A stretch of 10,953 bases of DNA from Actinomycetota bacterium (GTDB lineage: Bacteria > Actinomycetota > Humimicrobiia > Humimicrobiales > Humimicrobiaceae): assembly GCA_023379515.1 (NCBI GenBank), contig JAMCQQ010000393.1, forward strand, positions 1 to 10,953, given 5' to 3'. The notes under the pieces are model-generated. The model was not told where the DNA came from. It saw only the letters and a list, made by a program, of their open reading frames with translations, and did no database searches. Within the stretch, counting starts at the first letter, position 1. Each line of letters begins with the position of its first letter. This document shows, piece after piece, positions 1-6,590 of this stretch. The translations under genes and the position numbers were made by a program.

Positions 1-134
1 GCAATGGGAACAGTTTTTGCCAGAGAAAAACTTTTTGCTCTTTCTTCGTTAACAGTAATTTCCTCTAAAGCAGCGAGGATGGGATTTACAGAAGAGAAAA
101 AAACCTTTTCTCTGGCAAAAACTGTTCCCATTGC
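1..134. repeat. Perfect 29-bp inverted repeat, arms 1-29 and 106-134
   Basis: Bases 1-29 are the exact reverse complement of bases 106-134, separated by a 76-bp loop. The next inner pair (30 and 105) does not match. The outer limit of the left arm is unknown because it starts at the window edge. The right arm encodes the 3' end of the FtsL-like gene, so the left arm reads as its antisense. A 29-bp stem inside coding sequence with this loop is not a typical terminator, since no U tract follows and ftsI starts 10 bases later. The simplest explanation is a fold-back chimera at a contig end. A real hairpin or small invertible segment is less likely. Confidence 0.9.
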
Positions 135-144
135 GGCTAAATAA
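1..144 (+). CDS. FtsL-like division protein, C-terminal fragment (5' end outside window)
   Basis: This frame is open from the first base to TAA at 142-144 and gives 47 residues. The stop shares its last base with the ftsI start (TAATG), the coupling expected of the gene directly upstream. The last part reads like the C-terminus of FtsL/DivIC-type proteins: a short 'LSSLTVIS' stretch, then 'KAARMGF', then a strand-like tail ending 'TVPIAAK'. These proteins are small single-pass bitopic scaffolds that join FtsQ and FtsB at the septum, and ftsL normally sits between rsmH and ftsI in dcw clusters. The transmembrane and coiled-coil parts would lie upstream and cannot be seen. About the first 10 codons fall in an inverted-repeat arm that mirrors the gene's own 3' end, so they may not be genuine. 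The identification rests on weak C-terminal similarity plus position. Confidence 0.5.
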   Translation, partial: AMGTVFAREKLFALSSLTVISSKAARMGFTEEKKTFSLAKTVPIAAK

Positions 145-1823
145 TGATCTGGCGCTTCAGATTCATCTTAATAGTTATCTTTCTCGGCTTTTTTTTGGTG
201 ATAATTAGACTTTTTTATTGGCAAATTGTTAAAGCTCAGGAGCTATCGATAATGGGTCAGCTGCAATACGGGAAAAAAATAGTGATACCGCCTCTTCGTG
301 GGGAGATACAAACTTCAGACGGATTTCCGATAGCTTCAAATCAAATAACATATCGAGTTGTGGCTAATCCAAAAGAGGTCAAAGATCTAGAAAATACGGC
401 AGAGTTACTATCTCCACTGATAAATGTTGATATTGCAAGTATCAGCGCAAATCTTTCCCTAGATAAATATTGGGTAGCAGTTTCTGGGCAAATTACAGTT
501 GATAAAAAAAATAAAATAGAAAAGCTGAAGCTTCCGGGTATTGCGTTTGAACAGCAATCAGCAAGATTTTATCCAGAGGCTTCTATGGCTGCTCAGCTTA
601 TCGGTTTTGTCGGGAAGGACGAAGATGGACTTAATAAAGGATATTTTGGCTTAGAAGGTTATTACGACAGATTATTATCAGGAAAAGAAGGTCAGGCTAT
701 TCAAATACACGATGCTTTTGGAAAGCCAATTTTATCAAGAATAAGCACTATCTCAAACCAGATTGACGGAAGCTCCCTTATTTTAAATATCGATAGGACT
801 GCCCAGTTTGCAGTAGAGAAAAGACTTAAAGAAGGAATTGAAAAATATGATGCCTCCTCAGGCATGGCCATAGTTATGGAGCCATTAACAGGGAATATTT
901 TGGCAATGGCATCTTTCCCCACTTTTGACCCTAAAAATTACAAGGATTTTGAAGCTAATTTATATAAAAATCCTGTGGTTTCTGATACCTATGAGCCTGG
1001 GTCAACTTTTAAGCCTCTTATTATGTCTGCAGCATTAGATGAAAAGATCATTGATCCTAAAACAAAATGTAATATATGCTCCGGACCTGTTTCAATCGGC
1101 GGCTATACCATTCACACATGGAATGACAAGTATTACCCTAATATTACTATGACAGACGTAATAATGCACTCCGATAATACAGGTATGGTATTTGTTGGTC
1201 AGAAATTAGGACTTGATAAAATGCTGGGCTATTTAAAGGAGTTCGGAATAGGTTCATTTACGGGGATAGACTTACAGGGAGAGGTAGCGCCTTTCATAAA
1301 ACAAAAAAAAGATTGGTATATCGTTGATTTGGCAACAGCAAGTTTTGGGCAGGGAATCTCAATAACTCCAATGGAGCTTCTTAGTGCAGTTTCAGCAATT
1401 GCCAATAAGGGAAAAAGAATGGAGCCTCACGTTGTAGGAGCAGTAAAATCTCCTGATGGAAGCTTGACTAAAATTAGTCCTAAGGAAATCTCAAGCCCGA
1501 TTAGTGAGGAGACAGCAAAGGTAATGACTGAAATAATGATAAATGCAGTTAATAAAGGAGAAGCTCAATGGGCTAGACTAAGGGGATACAGAATTGCCGG
1601 AAAAACAGGAACGGCCTCTATTCCTATCCAGGGACACTATGATCCAACCCATACGATAGCATCTTTTATTGGTTTTGCTCCTGCTGACAAGCCTAAATTT
1701 ATAATGCTTGTAATTTTTAATAAACCAAAATCATCCATATATGGTGCAGAAACTGCCGCCCCTGTCTTTTTTAATATCGCAAGAGATTTATTAACCTATT
1801 ATGGAATACCTCCTGATGAGTAA
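144..1823 (+). CDS. ftsI: Class B penicillin-binding protein, septal transpeptidase FtsI (PBP3-type)
   Basis: This is a D,D-transpeptidase that cross-links peptidoglycan stem peptides at the division septum, working with the SEDS glycosyltransferase FtsW encoded downstream. The 559 residues fit the family. An N-terminal membrane anchor covers about residues 5-25, followed by the PBP dimerisation/pedestal region with the typical 'RGEI.TSDG.PIA' near residues 50-65. The transpeptidase domain has all three catalytic motifs: STFK at 287-290 with nucleophile Ser287, SDN at 343-345, and KTG at 487-489. No PASTA domains follow. ATG at 144 is chosen because the protein then begins just before the anchor, as in FtsI relatives, and because it overlaps the upstream stop as TAATG. 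No Shine-Dalgarno is visible, so translational coupling is likely. FtsI is preferred over elongasome PBP2 because of the dcw context. Confidence 0.93.
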   Translation: MIWRFRFILIVIFLGFFLVIIRLFYWQIVKAQELSIMGQLQYGKKIVIPPLRGEIQTSDGFPIASNQITYRVVANPKEVKDLENTAELLSPLINVDIASISANLSLDKYWVAVSGQITVDKKNKIEKLKLPGIAFEQQSARFYPEASMAAQLIGFVGKDEDGLNKGYFGLEGYYDRLLSGKEGQAIQIHDAFGKPILSRISTISNQIDGSSLILNIDRTAQFAVEKRLKEGIEKYDASSGMAIVMEPLTGNILAMASFPTFDPKNYKDFEANLYKNPVVSDTYEPGSTFKPLIMSAALDEKIIDPKTKCNICSGPVSIGGYTIHTWNDKYYPNITMTDVIMHSDNTGMVFVGQKLGLDKMLGYLKEFGIGSFTGIDLQGEVAPFIKQKKDWYIVDLATASFGQGISITPMELLSAVSAIANKGKRMEPHVVGAVKSPDGSLTKISPKEISSPISEETAKVMTEIMINAVNKGEAQWARLRGYRIAGKTGTASIPIQGHYDPTHTIASFIGFAPADKPKFIMLVIFNKPKSSIYGAETAAPVFFNIARDLLTYYGIPPDE

Positions 1824-1840
1824 AAAGGCTAAAAATACGG

Positions 1841-1846
1841 TATAAT
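1841..1846 (+). promoter_or_regulatory. Possible -10 element (TATAAT) in the ftsI-murE gap
   Basis: A consensus TATAAT lies in the 85-bp gap between the ftsI stop and the murE-like start. The region 16-18 bp upstream has no convincing TTGACA-like -35 box, and no extended -10 TG precedes it. The expected transcription start is around 1853, next to ATG at 1855 and about 55 bases before the murE-like start. It is one of only two intergenic gaps over 50 bp in the window, and the other also carries TATAAT. The gap shows no hairpin plus U tract. Confidence 0.45.
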
Positions 1847-1854
1847 ATCATCTT

Positions 1855-1893
1855 ATGAAAATTATTAACGCAATTAACCAAGAAAAAATTTAA
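1855..1893 (+). other. Possible 12-codon leader ORF ahead of murE, same frame
   Basis: ATG at 1855 opens a 12-residue reading frame (MKIINAINQEKI) that stops at TAA 1891-1893. It begins 8 bases after the TATAAT, where a leaderless transcript would start, and it is in the same frame as the murE-like gene beginning 15 bases after its stop. No Shine-Dalgarno precedes it or the murE start. It could be a leader peptide that couples translation, a remnant of a longer MurE N-terminus, or chance. There is no family evidence for the peptide. Confidence 0.2.
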
Positions 1894-1908
1894 AATCAAC
1901 AAATATTT

Positions 1909-3132
1909 ATGTGGCAAAAAACTAAAAATTACTACCATTTAATGGTTTCAATAATTACGAACATTGCTACAGGTTTTCCTTCAAGAGGGATAACTGTTAT
2001 TGGCGTTACAGGAACAGATGGGAAAACAACTACCTCAAGCCTTATTTATCACATTTTACAAACAGCTGGGATGAATCCGTCTTTAATATCTTCCGTAGGT
2101 GCTTTTATCGGCGAAAAAAAATATGATATCGGATTCCATGTTACGACACCAACTCCTTCCAATCTTCCAAGGATAATAAAAAAGGCAAAAAATGAAAATT
2201 CAAAATATTTAGTACTTGAGATTACATCCCATGCTTTAGATCAATACCGAGCTTGGGGCATAAGCTTTGCAATAGGAGTTGTAACAAATGTTACGCAAGA
2301 GCATTTAGATTATCATAAATCATATTTAAACTATGTTAAGGCAAAAGCGAAACTTTTAAAATCAGCAAAAAAAAGAATAATAAATAGAGATGATGATTCC
2401 TACCAAATCTTTAAAGAGATGAAGTTTTCCGATGTAATAACCTACGGAATAAAAAATAAAGCAGATTTCACATTAGATAAAATTAATTTTGAAATTAAAA
2501 TTCCGGGAGACTTCAATAAATACAACGCTTTAGCCGCAATAGCTGTCTGCAAAAACTTAGGTTTAACGGATGAGCAAATAAAAACAGGAATTGATACATT
2601 TGAGCTTCCAATTGGCAGAATGGAGGAAATATATAAAGGAAATTTTAGAATTATGATTGATTTTGCCCATACTCCAAATTCATTCGACAAAATACTTTCA
2701 TCTGTAAAAAGCGACCTGAAAGGGCGTTTAATTCATGTTTTTGGCTCTGCCGGAAAAAGAGATTTTACCAAAAGGCCTTTAATGGGGAAAGCATCCTCAA
2801 AATACGCTGATATTATTATTCTGACTGCAGAAGATCCGCGCGGAGAGCCGATTGAAAAAATAAATAAAGATATAGAATATGGAATCTCAAGTAATTTTAG
2901 ATATATTGATTTCACAGATTATAAGGATAGTGCAAACAACGATAAAATTTATTTTAAAATCGATGACCGTAAAGAAGCTATAAAATTCGCAATAAATATC
3001 GCAAAGAGAGGAGATTTAGTCATTTGTACAGGGAAAAGCCATGAGAAATCAATGAATTACGGTAAGGGAGAAGAATCATGGGACGAATTTGCGGCAGCAA
3101 GGGAAGCTATAAAGGAAAAGTTGCAGACATGA
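1909..3132 (+). CDS. murE: MurE-like Mur ligase lacking the N-terminal UDP-binding domain
   Basis: ATP-dependent amide ligase of the Mur family, expected in the cytoplasm to add the third stem-peptide residue to UDP-MurNAc-L-Ala-D-Glu. The P-loop GVTGTDGKTTT is at residues 32-42 (Lys39). It is followed by 'SHALDQYR', 'QEHLDYH' and 'YVKAK', whose Lys146 matches the carbamylated lysine of MurE. The C-terminal domain has 'DFAHTPNSF', 'GKRDFTKRPLMG', the acceptor loop E308-D-P-R311, and G375-K-S-H-E379. At 407 residues it is about 90 shorter than typical MurE. The P-loop is reached after only 31 residues, so domain 1 is absent. ATG at 1909 gives the short 'YHLM...GFPS' lead-in I associate with CPR homologues. 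No Shine-Dalgarno precedes it. The stop TGA overlaps the next start (ATGA). Ligase membership is secure; the exact acceptor amino acid is not. Confidence 0.85.
   Translation: MWQKTKNYYHLMVSIITNIATGFPSRGITVIGVTGTDGKTTTSSLIYHILQTAGMNPSLISSVGAFIGEKKYDIGFHVTTPTPSNLPRIIKKAKNENSKYLVLEITSHALDQYRAWGISFAIGVVTNVTQEHLDYHKSYLNYVKAKAKLLKSAKKRIINRDDDSYQIFKEMKFSDVITYGIKNKADFTLDKINFEIKIPGDFNKYNALAAIAVCKNLGLTDEQIKTGIDTFELPIGRMEEIYKGNFRIMIDFAHTPNSFDKILSSVKSDLKGRLIHVFGSAGKRDFTKRPLMGKASSKYADIIILTAEDPRGEPIEKINKDIEYGISSNFRYIDFTDYKDSANNDKIYFKIDDRKEAIKFAINIAKRGDLVICTGKSHEKSMNYGKGEESWDEFAAAREAIKEKLQT
3111..3116 (+). promoter_or_regulatory. Ribosome binding site (AAAGGA) for the pgeF-family gene
   Basis: AAAGGA lies 12 bases upstream of ATG 3129, inside the murE 3' end. 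It supports starting the next gene at 3129 and not at the in-frame ATG 3078, which would force a 55-base overlap. The spacing is somewhat long, so the site is moderate in strength. Confidence 0.45.
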
Positions 3133-3848
3133 AACCATTCATAAATTATGATTTTATTAAAAATAAGAATTGTTCAGTTTTTTCTACTACCAGATCATTG
3201 GGAAAAATGAAGAGTCCAAATAAAATCAATTGGCTTAATGTTAAAAAGGCAATGATTTTGAAAGGTTTTGAGCCTAAAAATCTTATTTTGGCTGAACAAG
3301 TTCACGGCAAGAAAATTAAATATGTTTCTTCGCAAGGGATTGAATTAATCAGGGGGGCAGACGGAATTGTAACTAAAAAAAAGAATTTAAGTTTAGGTGT
3401 TTTTACAGCTGATTGTATTCCCCTTGTATTTTTTGATGACAAAAATGAAATTATAGGTATTGCTCATGCCGGATACAAAGGAGTTCTTGCAGGTATATTA
3501 AAAAATTTTATAGATTCTTTTTTAAATCTTAACTCAGACCCAAAGAATATAAAAGTTCTGATCGGTCCTTCAATTTGCGGAAAATGTTATGAGGTTAAAA
3601 AAGATACAATAAATAGATTTGTTGACTCTTTTCCCAAGAGTAGAATTAATTTCAAGAAATCGGACTTAAAGTATCGTTTAGATCTTCAAAACATTGTGAA
3701 AGAATTATTGCTTGAATATGGAATTAAAAGCGAAAACATCAAAGTGTCCTCATTTTGCACTAAGGAAAATAGCCGTTTTTTATATTCAGCAAGAAGAAGC
3801 AAGAATAAAAATTACGGAGAATTTTTAACTATTGCAACACTATCATGA
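3129..3848 (+). CDS. pgeF: PgeF/YfiH-family protein (purine nucleoside phosphorylase / 'laccase domain', DUF152)
   Basis: Single-domain cytosolic protein of 239 residues, usual for the family. The metal-binding triad is visible as His59 (VHG), Cys96 (TADC, residues 93-96) and His113 (HAG, 113-115). The 17-residue spacing from Cys to the second His is typical. Also present are 'IGPSICGKCYEV' and a C-terminal 'CT...F.YSARRSK', matching the family's 'CTY...F.S.RR' element. Family members have purine nucleoside phosphorylase/adenosine deaminase activity. E. coli YfiH (PgeF) has been linked to peptidoglycan fidelity by hydrolysing UDP-MurNAc-L-Ser made in error by MurC. The position between two Mur ligase genes, with ATGA overlaps at both ends, favours that editing role here by inference. 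The start at 3129 is chosen from the 4-base overlap and the upstream AAAGGA. The in-frame ATG at 3078 would add 17 residues encoded in murE. Confidence 0.85.
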   Translation: MKPFINYDFIKNKNCSVFSTTRSLGKMKSPNKINWLNVKKAMILKGFEPKNLILAEQVHGKKIKYVSSQGIELIRGADGIVTKKKNLSLGVFTADCIPLVFFDDKNEIIGIAHAGYKGVLAGILKNFIDSFLNLNSDPKNIKVLIGPSICGKCYEVKKDTINRFVDSFPKSRINFKKSDLKYRLDLQNIVKELLLEYGIKSENIKVSSFCTKENSRFLYSARRSKNKNYGEFLTIATLS

Positions 3849-5260
3849 AAAAAATGAAAATTCATTTTGTAGGAATTAAGGGAGTCGGAATGACTCCTAT
3901 GGCAATTATTTGCAAGCAGGCTGGACATGAAATCACAGGAAGCGATGTCCCTGAAGAATTTATCACTGATAAAGTTTTAAGTGAAAACAACATTTTTCCT
4001 TATAAGGGATTCTCTATGGACCATGTGATTGGAAAAGATTTAATTATTTTTACAGGAGCGCATGGCGGATTAGACAACGAAGAAGTTAAGGAAGCTCAAA
4101 GACTTGGGATACCTGTTTGGAGTCACGGTGAGGCAGTAGGTGAACTTATGAAAGGAAATGTTTTAGGTAGATCCTTTGACGGAATTTCTATTGCAGGATG
4201 TCATGGCAAGACTACAACAACTGGAATTGTTGCTACACTTTTGGAAGAATCTAAGCTAGATCCGACTTACATCATCGGGACTTCTGAAATCGCTTCCTTG
4301 AAAGGTCCAGGTAATCTCGGCAAAGGAAAGTATTTTGTGGTGGAGGCGGATGAATACGCAACTGATCCAAAATACGATAAAAAACCTCGATTTCTATGGC
4401 AAAATCCTAAAATTGCAATTTTTACCAATATTGAGTTGGATCATCCTGATCTTTACTCATCGCTATCCGAGATAAAAGAAGCTTTTTCAAAGTTTTTGAA
4501 TAACATTAAAGCAGATGGTTTGCTTATCTGTAATGGAGACGATAAGGAAATAGAAGAAATTATTAAAGATCATGGTAACGTTGTTGCTTTTGGTAAATCT
4601 CCTAAAAATGATTTTATCATTTCAAAAATAAGCATTTCTGAATCTCAAACGTTCTTTTGGGTGCAAGCAAGAGGAGTTAGTTTGGGGCAATTCAGTATAA
4701 AACTAATAGGTGAGCATAATGCTTATAATGCACTTGCGGCAATCGCTTTAGGAGTTGAGTTGGGAATTCCGGTAGAAAAAATAAAAAAAGGACTGGAAGC
4801 ATTCAAAGGAAGCAAGAGAAGATTCGAATACGTCGGCAGGTTAAAGAGTGGAGCGTTATTATTTGATGATTATGCGCATCATCCGACAGAAATCAAAAAA
4901 ACTTTGCAGGGTATACGTCAAGCATATAAAAAATTTAAAATAGTTTGTGTTTTTCAACCCCATACGTATTCTAGAACAAAAAAACTATTCGAACAATTTA
5001 TTTCTTCTTTTAATGATGCGGATGAGTTAATACTTTCTGATATTTTTCCTTCTAAAAGGGAAGCAGTCGATACATCAATTTCTTCAAAGCTATTGTCAGA
5101 TAAGATTTCTCTTCAAAAAAAGAATGTTTACTATCTTCCCAGCCTTGCTGATGTGGTAGAATATATCGACAAAAAAAACTATGATAGGGATACACTCATA
5201 ATAATCATGGGTGCAGGAGACATATATAAAGTTAAAGAAGGACTAGACTATGATAACTAA
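3845..5260 (+). CDS. murC: Mur ligase of the MurC/Mpl type (UDP-MurNAc:L-Ala or tripeptide ligase)
   Basis: Cytoplasmic ligase of 471 residues with all three Mur domains. The N-terminal Rossmann-like UDP-binding domain begins with G10-I-K-G-V-G15 and 'GHEITGSD'. The ATP domain has the P-loop G118-C-H-G-K-T-T-T-T126, E167-A-D-E-Y171 and N195-I-E-L-D-H-P-D202. The C-terminal domain has D341-D-Y-A-H-H-P347. MurC attaches L-Ala to UDP-MurNAc, while Mpl attaches recycled tripeptide. 'EADEY', the following lysine/arginine-rich stretch and 'N.E.DH.D' resemble Mpl, whereas the glycine loop and the cluster position fit MurC. As the only such ligase visible in the cluster, MurC is the default call. ATG 3845 overlaps the pgeF stop as ATGA. 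ATG 3854 (codon 4) is an alternative start. No clear Shine-Dalgarno is seen. The 3' end overlaps murA by 11 bases. Confidence 0.82.
   Translation: MKKMKIHFVGIKGVGMTPMAIICKQAGHEITGSDVPEEFITDKVLSENNIFPYKGFSMDHVIGKDLIIFTGAHGGLDNEEVKEAQRLGIPVWSHGEAVGELMKGNVLGRSFDGISIAGCHGKTTTTGIVATLLEESKLDPTYIIGTSEIASLKGPGNLGKGKYFVVEADEYATDPKYDKKPRFLWQNPKIAIFTNIELDHPDLYSSLSEIKEAFSKFLNNIKADGLLICNGDDKEIEEIIKDHGNVVAFGKSPKNDFIISKISISESQTFFWVQARGVSLGQFSIKLIGEHNAYNALAAIALGVELGIPVEKIKKGLEAFKGSKRRFEYVGRLKSGALLFDDYAHHPTEIKKTLQGIRQAYKKFKIVCVFQPHTYSRTKKLFEQFISSFNDADELILSDIFPSKREAVDTSISSKLLSDKISLQKKNVYYLPSLADVVEYIDKKNYDRDTLIIIMGAGDIYKVKEGLDYDN
5236..5242 (+). promoter_or_regulatory. Ribosome binding site (AGAAGGA) for murA
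   Basis: AGAAGGA ends 7 bases before ATG 5250, an ideal spacing, and lies inside the murC-like 3' end. It is one of the best Shine-Dalgarno matches in the window and fixes the murA start. Confidence 0.7.
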
Positions 5261-6590
5261 CTTAGAAAAATTTACCATAAAGGGTCAATATAAATTAACT
5301 GGAGAAGTCTTTGTTTCAGGCTCAAAAAATGTAGCGCTTAAGGCTTTAGTTGCTGCATGCCTTACTGATGAGGAGATTATTATTGAAAATGTTCCTCTAA
5401 TAAGCGATTTATTAATAATGGTCGAAATCATTAAGGAAATAGGAGGAACAGTTAAGGTAAAAGATCATTCCATATCCATTAGAGTAAAAAGCATAAAAAC
5501 AAATAGAATTTCCCTTGATAAAGCTGCCGAAATCAGAACTTCTTTTATGTTTTTAGCTCCTCTTTTAGCAAGATCAAAAAAAGCGATTATTCCAAATCCC
5601 GGAGGATGCAGAATTGGTGCAAGACCAATAAATAGAATAGTTGATGGCTTAAAGAAAATGGGCGCAACAGTAGACTACGATAGGGAAGACGGATATTTTC
5701 ATACAGAGGTAAATAGCAGAGGACTTCAGGGGACAGATTACACATTTACAAAAAGCACCCATACAGGAACAGAGACAATGATGTTGTCATCAGTTCTTGC
5801 AAAAGGAAAAACAATTTTGAGAAACGCCGGGCAGGAGCCTGAGATAGATGAACTTATTAGCTTTTTAAATAAAATGGGGGCAAAAATTAGAAGGGTAAAG
5901 CCAAGGATAATTGAAATTGAGGGAGTCAAAAAATTACATGGAACAAAATTGTCAGTCAGCCCGGACAGAAACGAAATCGTTACTCTTGCAATTGCAGCAA
6001 TTATTACAAAAGGAGATATCTTTGTAAAAAACATTGATAAGACAGGAATTCTTGAATTTTTAAAACAATTGAAAAAAGCCGGAGGGGGTTATGAATTAAC
6101 TTCCAAAGGAATAAGATTCTTTTATAAAGGCGAATTGAAACCGACAAAAATCACGACTAATTTTTACCCCGGCTTTATGACTGATTGGCAAGGTCCATGG
6201 ACTATTCTAATGACTAAGGCAAAAGGTGCTTCTGCCATGCACGAAACAGTTTATGAGAATAGATTTACTTATGTTCATGAACTTGAAAAAATGGGAGCCA
6301 GGATTGAGCTCTTTAACCCAAAAGTTAAGGATAGAGAAAAATTTTATAATTTTAACGTCGATGATGATAACGGATACTTTCATGCTGCAAAAATATATGG
6401 CCCCAGAAAATTACATAATGCGGTTTTAAATGTTACTGATCTTCGTGCCGGTGCAACTTTAGTTTTAGCAGCCTTGGCCGCAAAAGGAGAAAGCATTATT
6501 TTTGGCATTGAGCACCTAGATAGAGGATATGAAAAACTGGATGAGCGGCTTAAAAGCTTAGGTGCAGAAATTGTCAGATCGCAATTATGA
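5250..6590 (+). CDS. murA: UDP-N-acetylglucosamine 1-carboxyvinyltransferase MurA
   Basis: MurA transfers enolpyruvate from PEP to UDP-GlcNAc, the first committed step of peptidoglycan synthesis, in the cytoplasm. The 446 residues form the EPSP-synthase-like double barrel. Key residues are present: K26-N27 in 'GSKN' (K22/N23 of E. coli), catalytic Cys120 in 'PGGCRIGARP' (Cys115), Asp312 in 'TDWQ' (Asp305), and Arg399 in 'DLRAGATLVLA' (Arg397). The C-terminal 'HLDRGYEKLDERLKSLGAEI' segment is typical. The retained cysteine predicts fosfomycin sensitivity by family rule. An extra stretch of about 20 residues occurs before 'DLRAG' compared with E. coli. The start is fixed by AGAAGGA at the right spacing. 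The stop TGA overlaps the next ATG (ATGA). Confidence 0.93.
   Translation: MITNLEKFTIKGQYKLTGEVFVSGSKNVALKALVAACLTDEEIIIENVPLISDLLIMVEIIKEIGGTVKVKDHSISIRVKSIKTNRISLDKAAEIRTSFMFLAPLLARSKKAIIPNPGGCRIGARPINRIVDGLKKMGATVDYDREDGYFHTEVNSRGLQGTDYTFTKSTHTGTETMMLSSVLAKGKTILRNAGQEPEIDELISFLNKMGAKIRRVKPRIIEIEGVKKLHGTKLSVSPDRNEIVTLAIAAIITKGDIFVKNIDKTGILEFLKQLKKAGGGYELTSKGIRFFYKGELKPTKITTNFYPGFMTDWQGPWTILMTKAKGASAMHETVYENRFTYVHELEKMGARIELFNPKVKDREKFYNFNVDDDNGYFHAAKIYGPRKLHNAVLNVTDLRAGATLVLAALAAKGESIIFGIEHLDRGYEKLDERLKSLGAEIVRSQL

Noticed and set aside
1..134. Rho-independent terminator or riboswitch before ftsI
   Set aside because: The stem lies inside coding sequence, the loop is 76 bp, and no U tract follows. 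Nothing resembles a known riboswitch.
1..143. Antisense open frame through the left edge
   Set aside because: It is open mainly because the inverted repeat mirrors the coding arm. The + strand frame ends in a TAATG junction with ftsI and resembles an FtsL C-terminus, so the + strand is taken as coding.
3078..3128. Upstream ATG 3078 as the start of the pgeF-family gene
   Set aside because: It would overlap murE by 55 bases and add residues unlike the family N-terminus. ATG 3129 gives the 4-base ATGA overlap seen elsewhere and has AAAGGA upstream.
5738..6034. Reverse-strand ORF of about 98 codons within murA (and similar antisense ORFs in other genes)
   Set aside because: These are shadows of well-supported forward genes, with no family motifs, ribosome sites or promoters of their own.
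6345..6350. TATAAT inside murA as a promoter
   Set aside because: It has no -35 box at 16-18 bp and lies in AT-rich coding sequence where such hexamers arise by chance.
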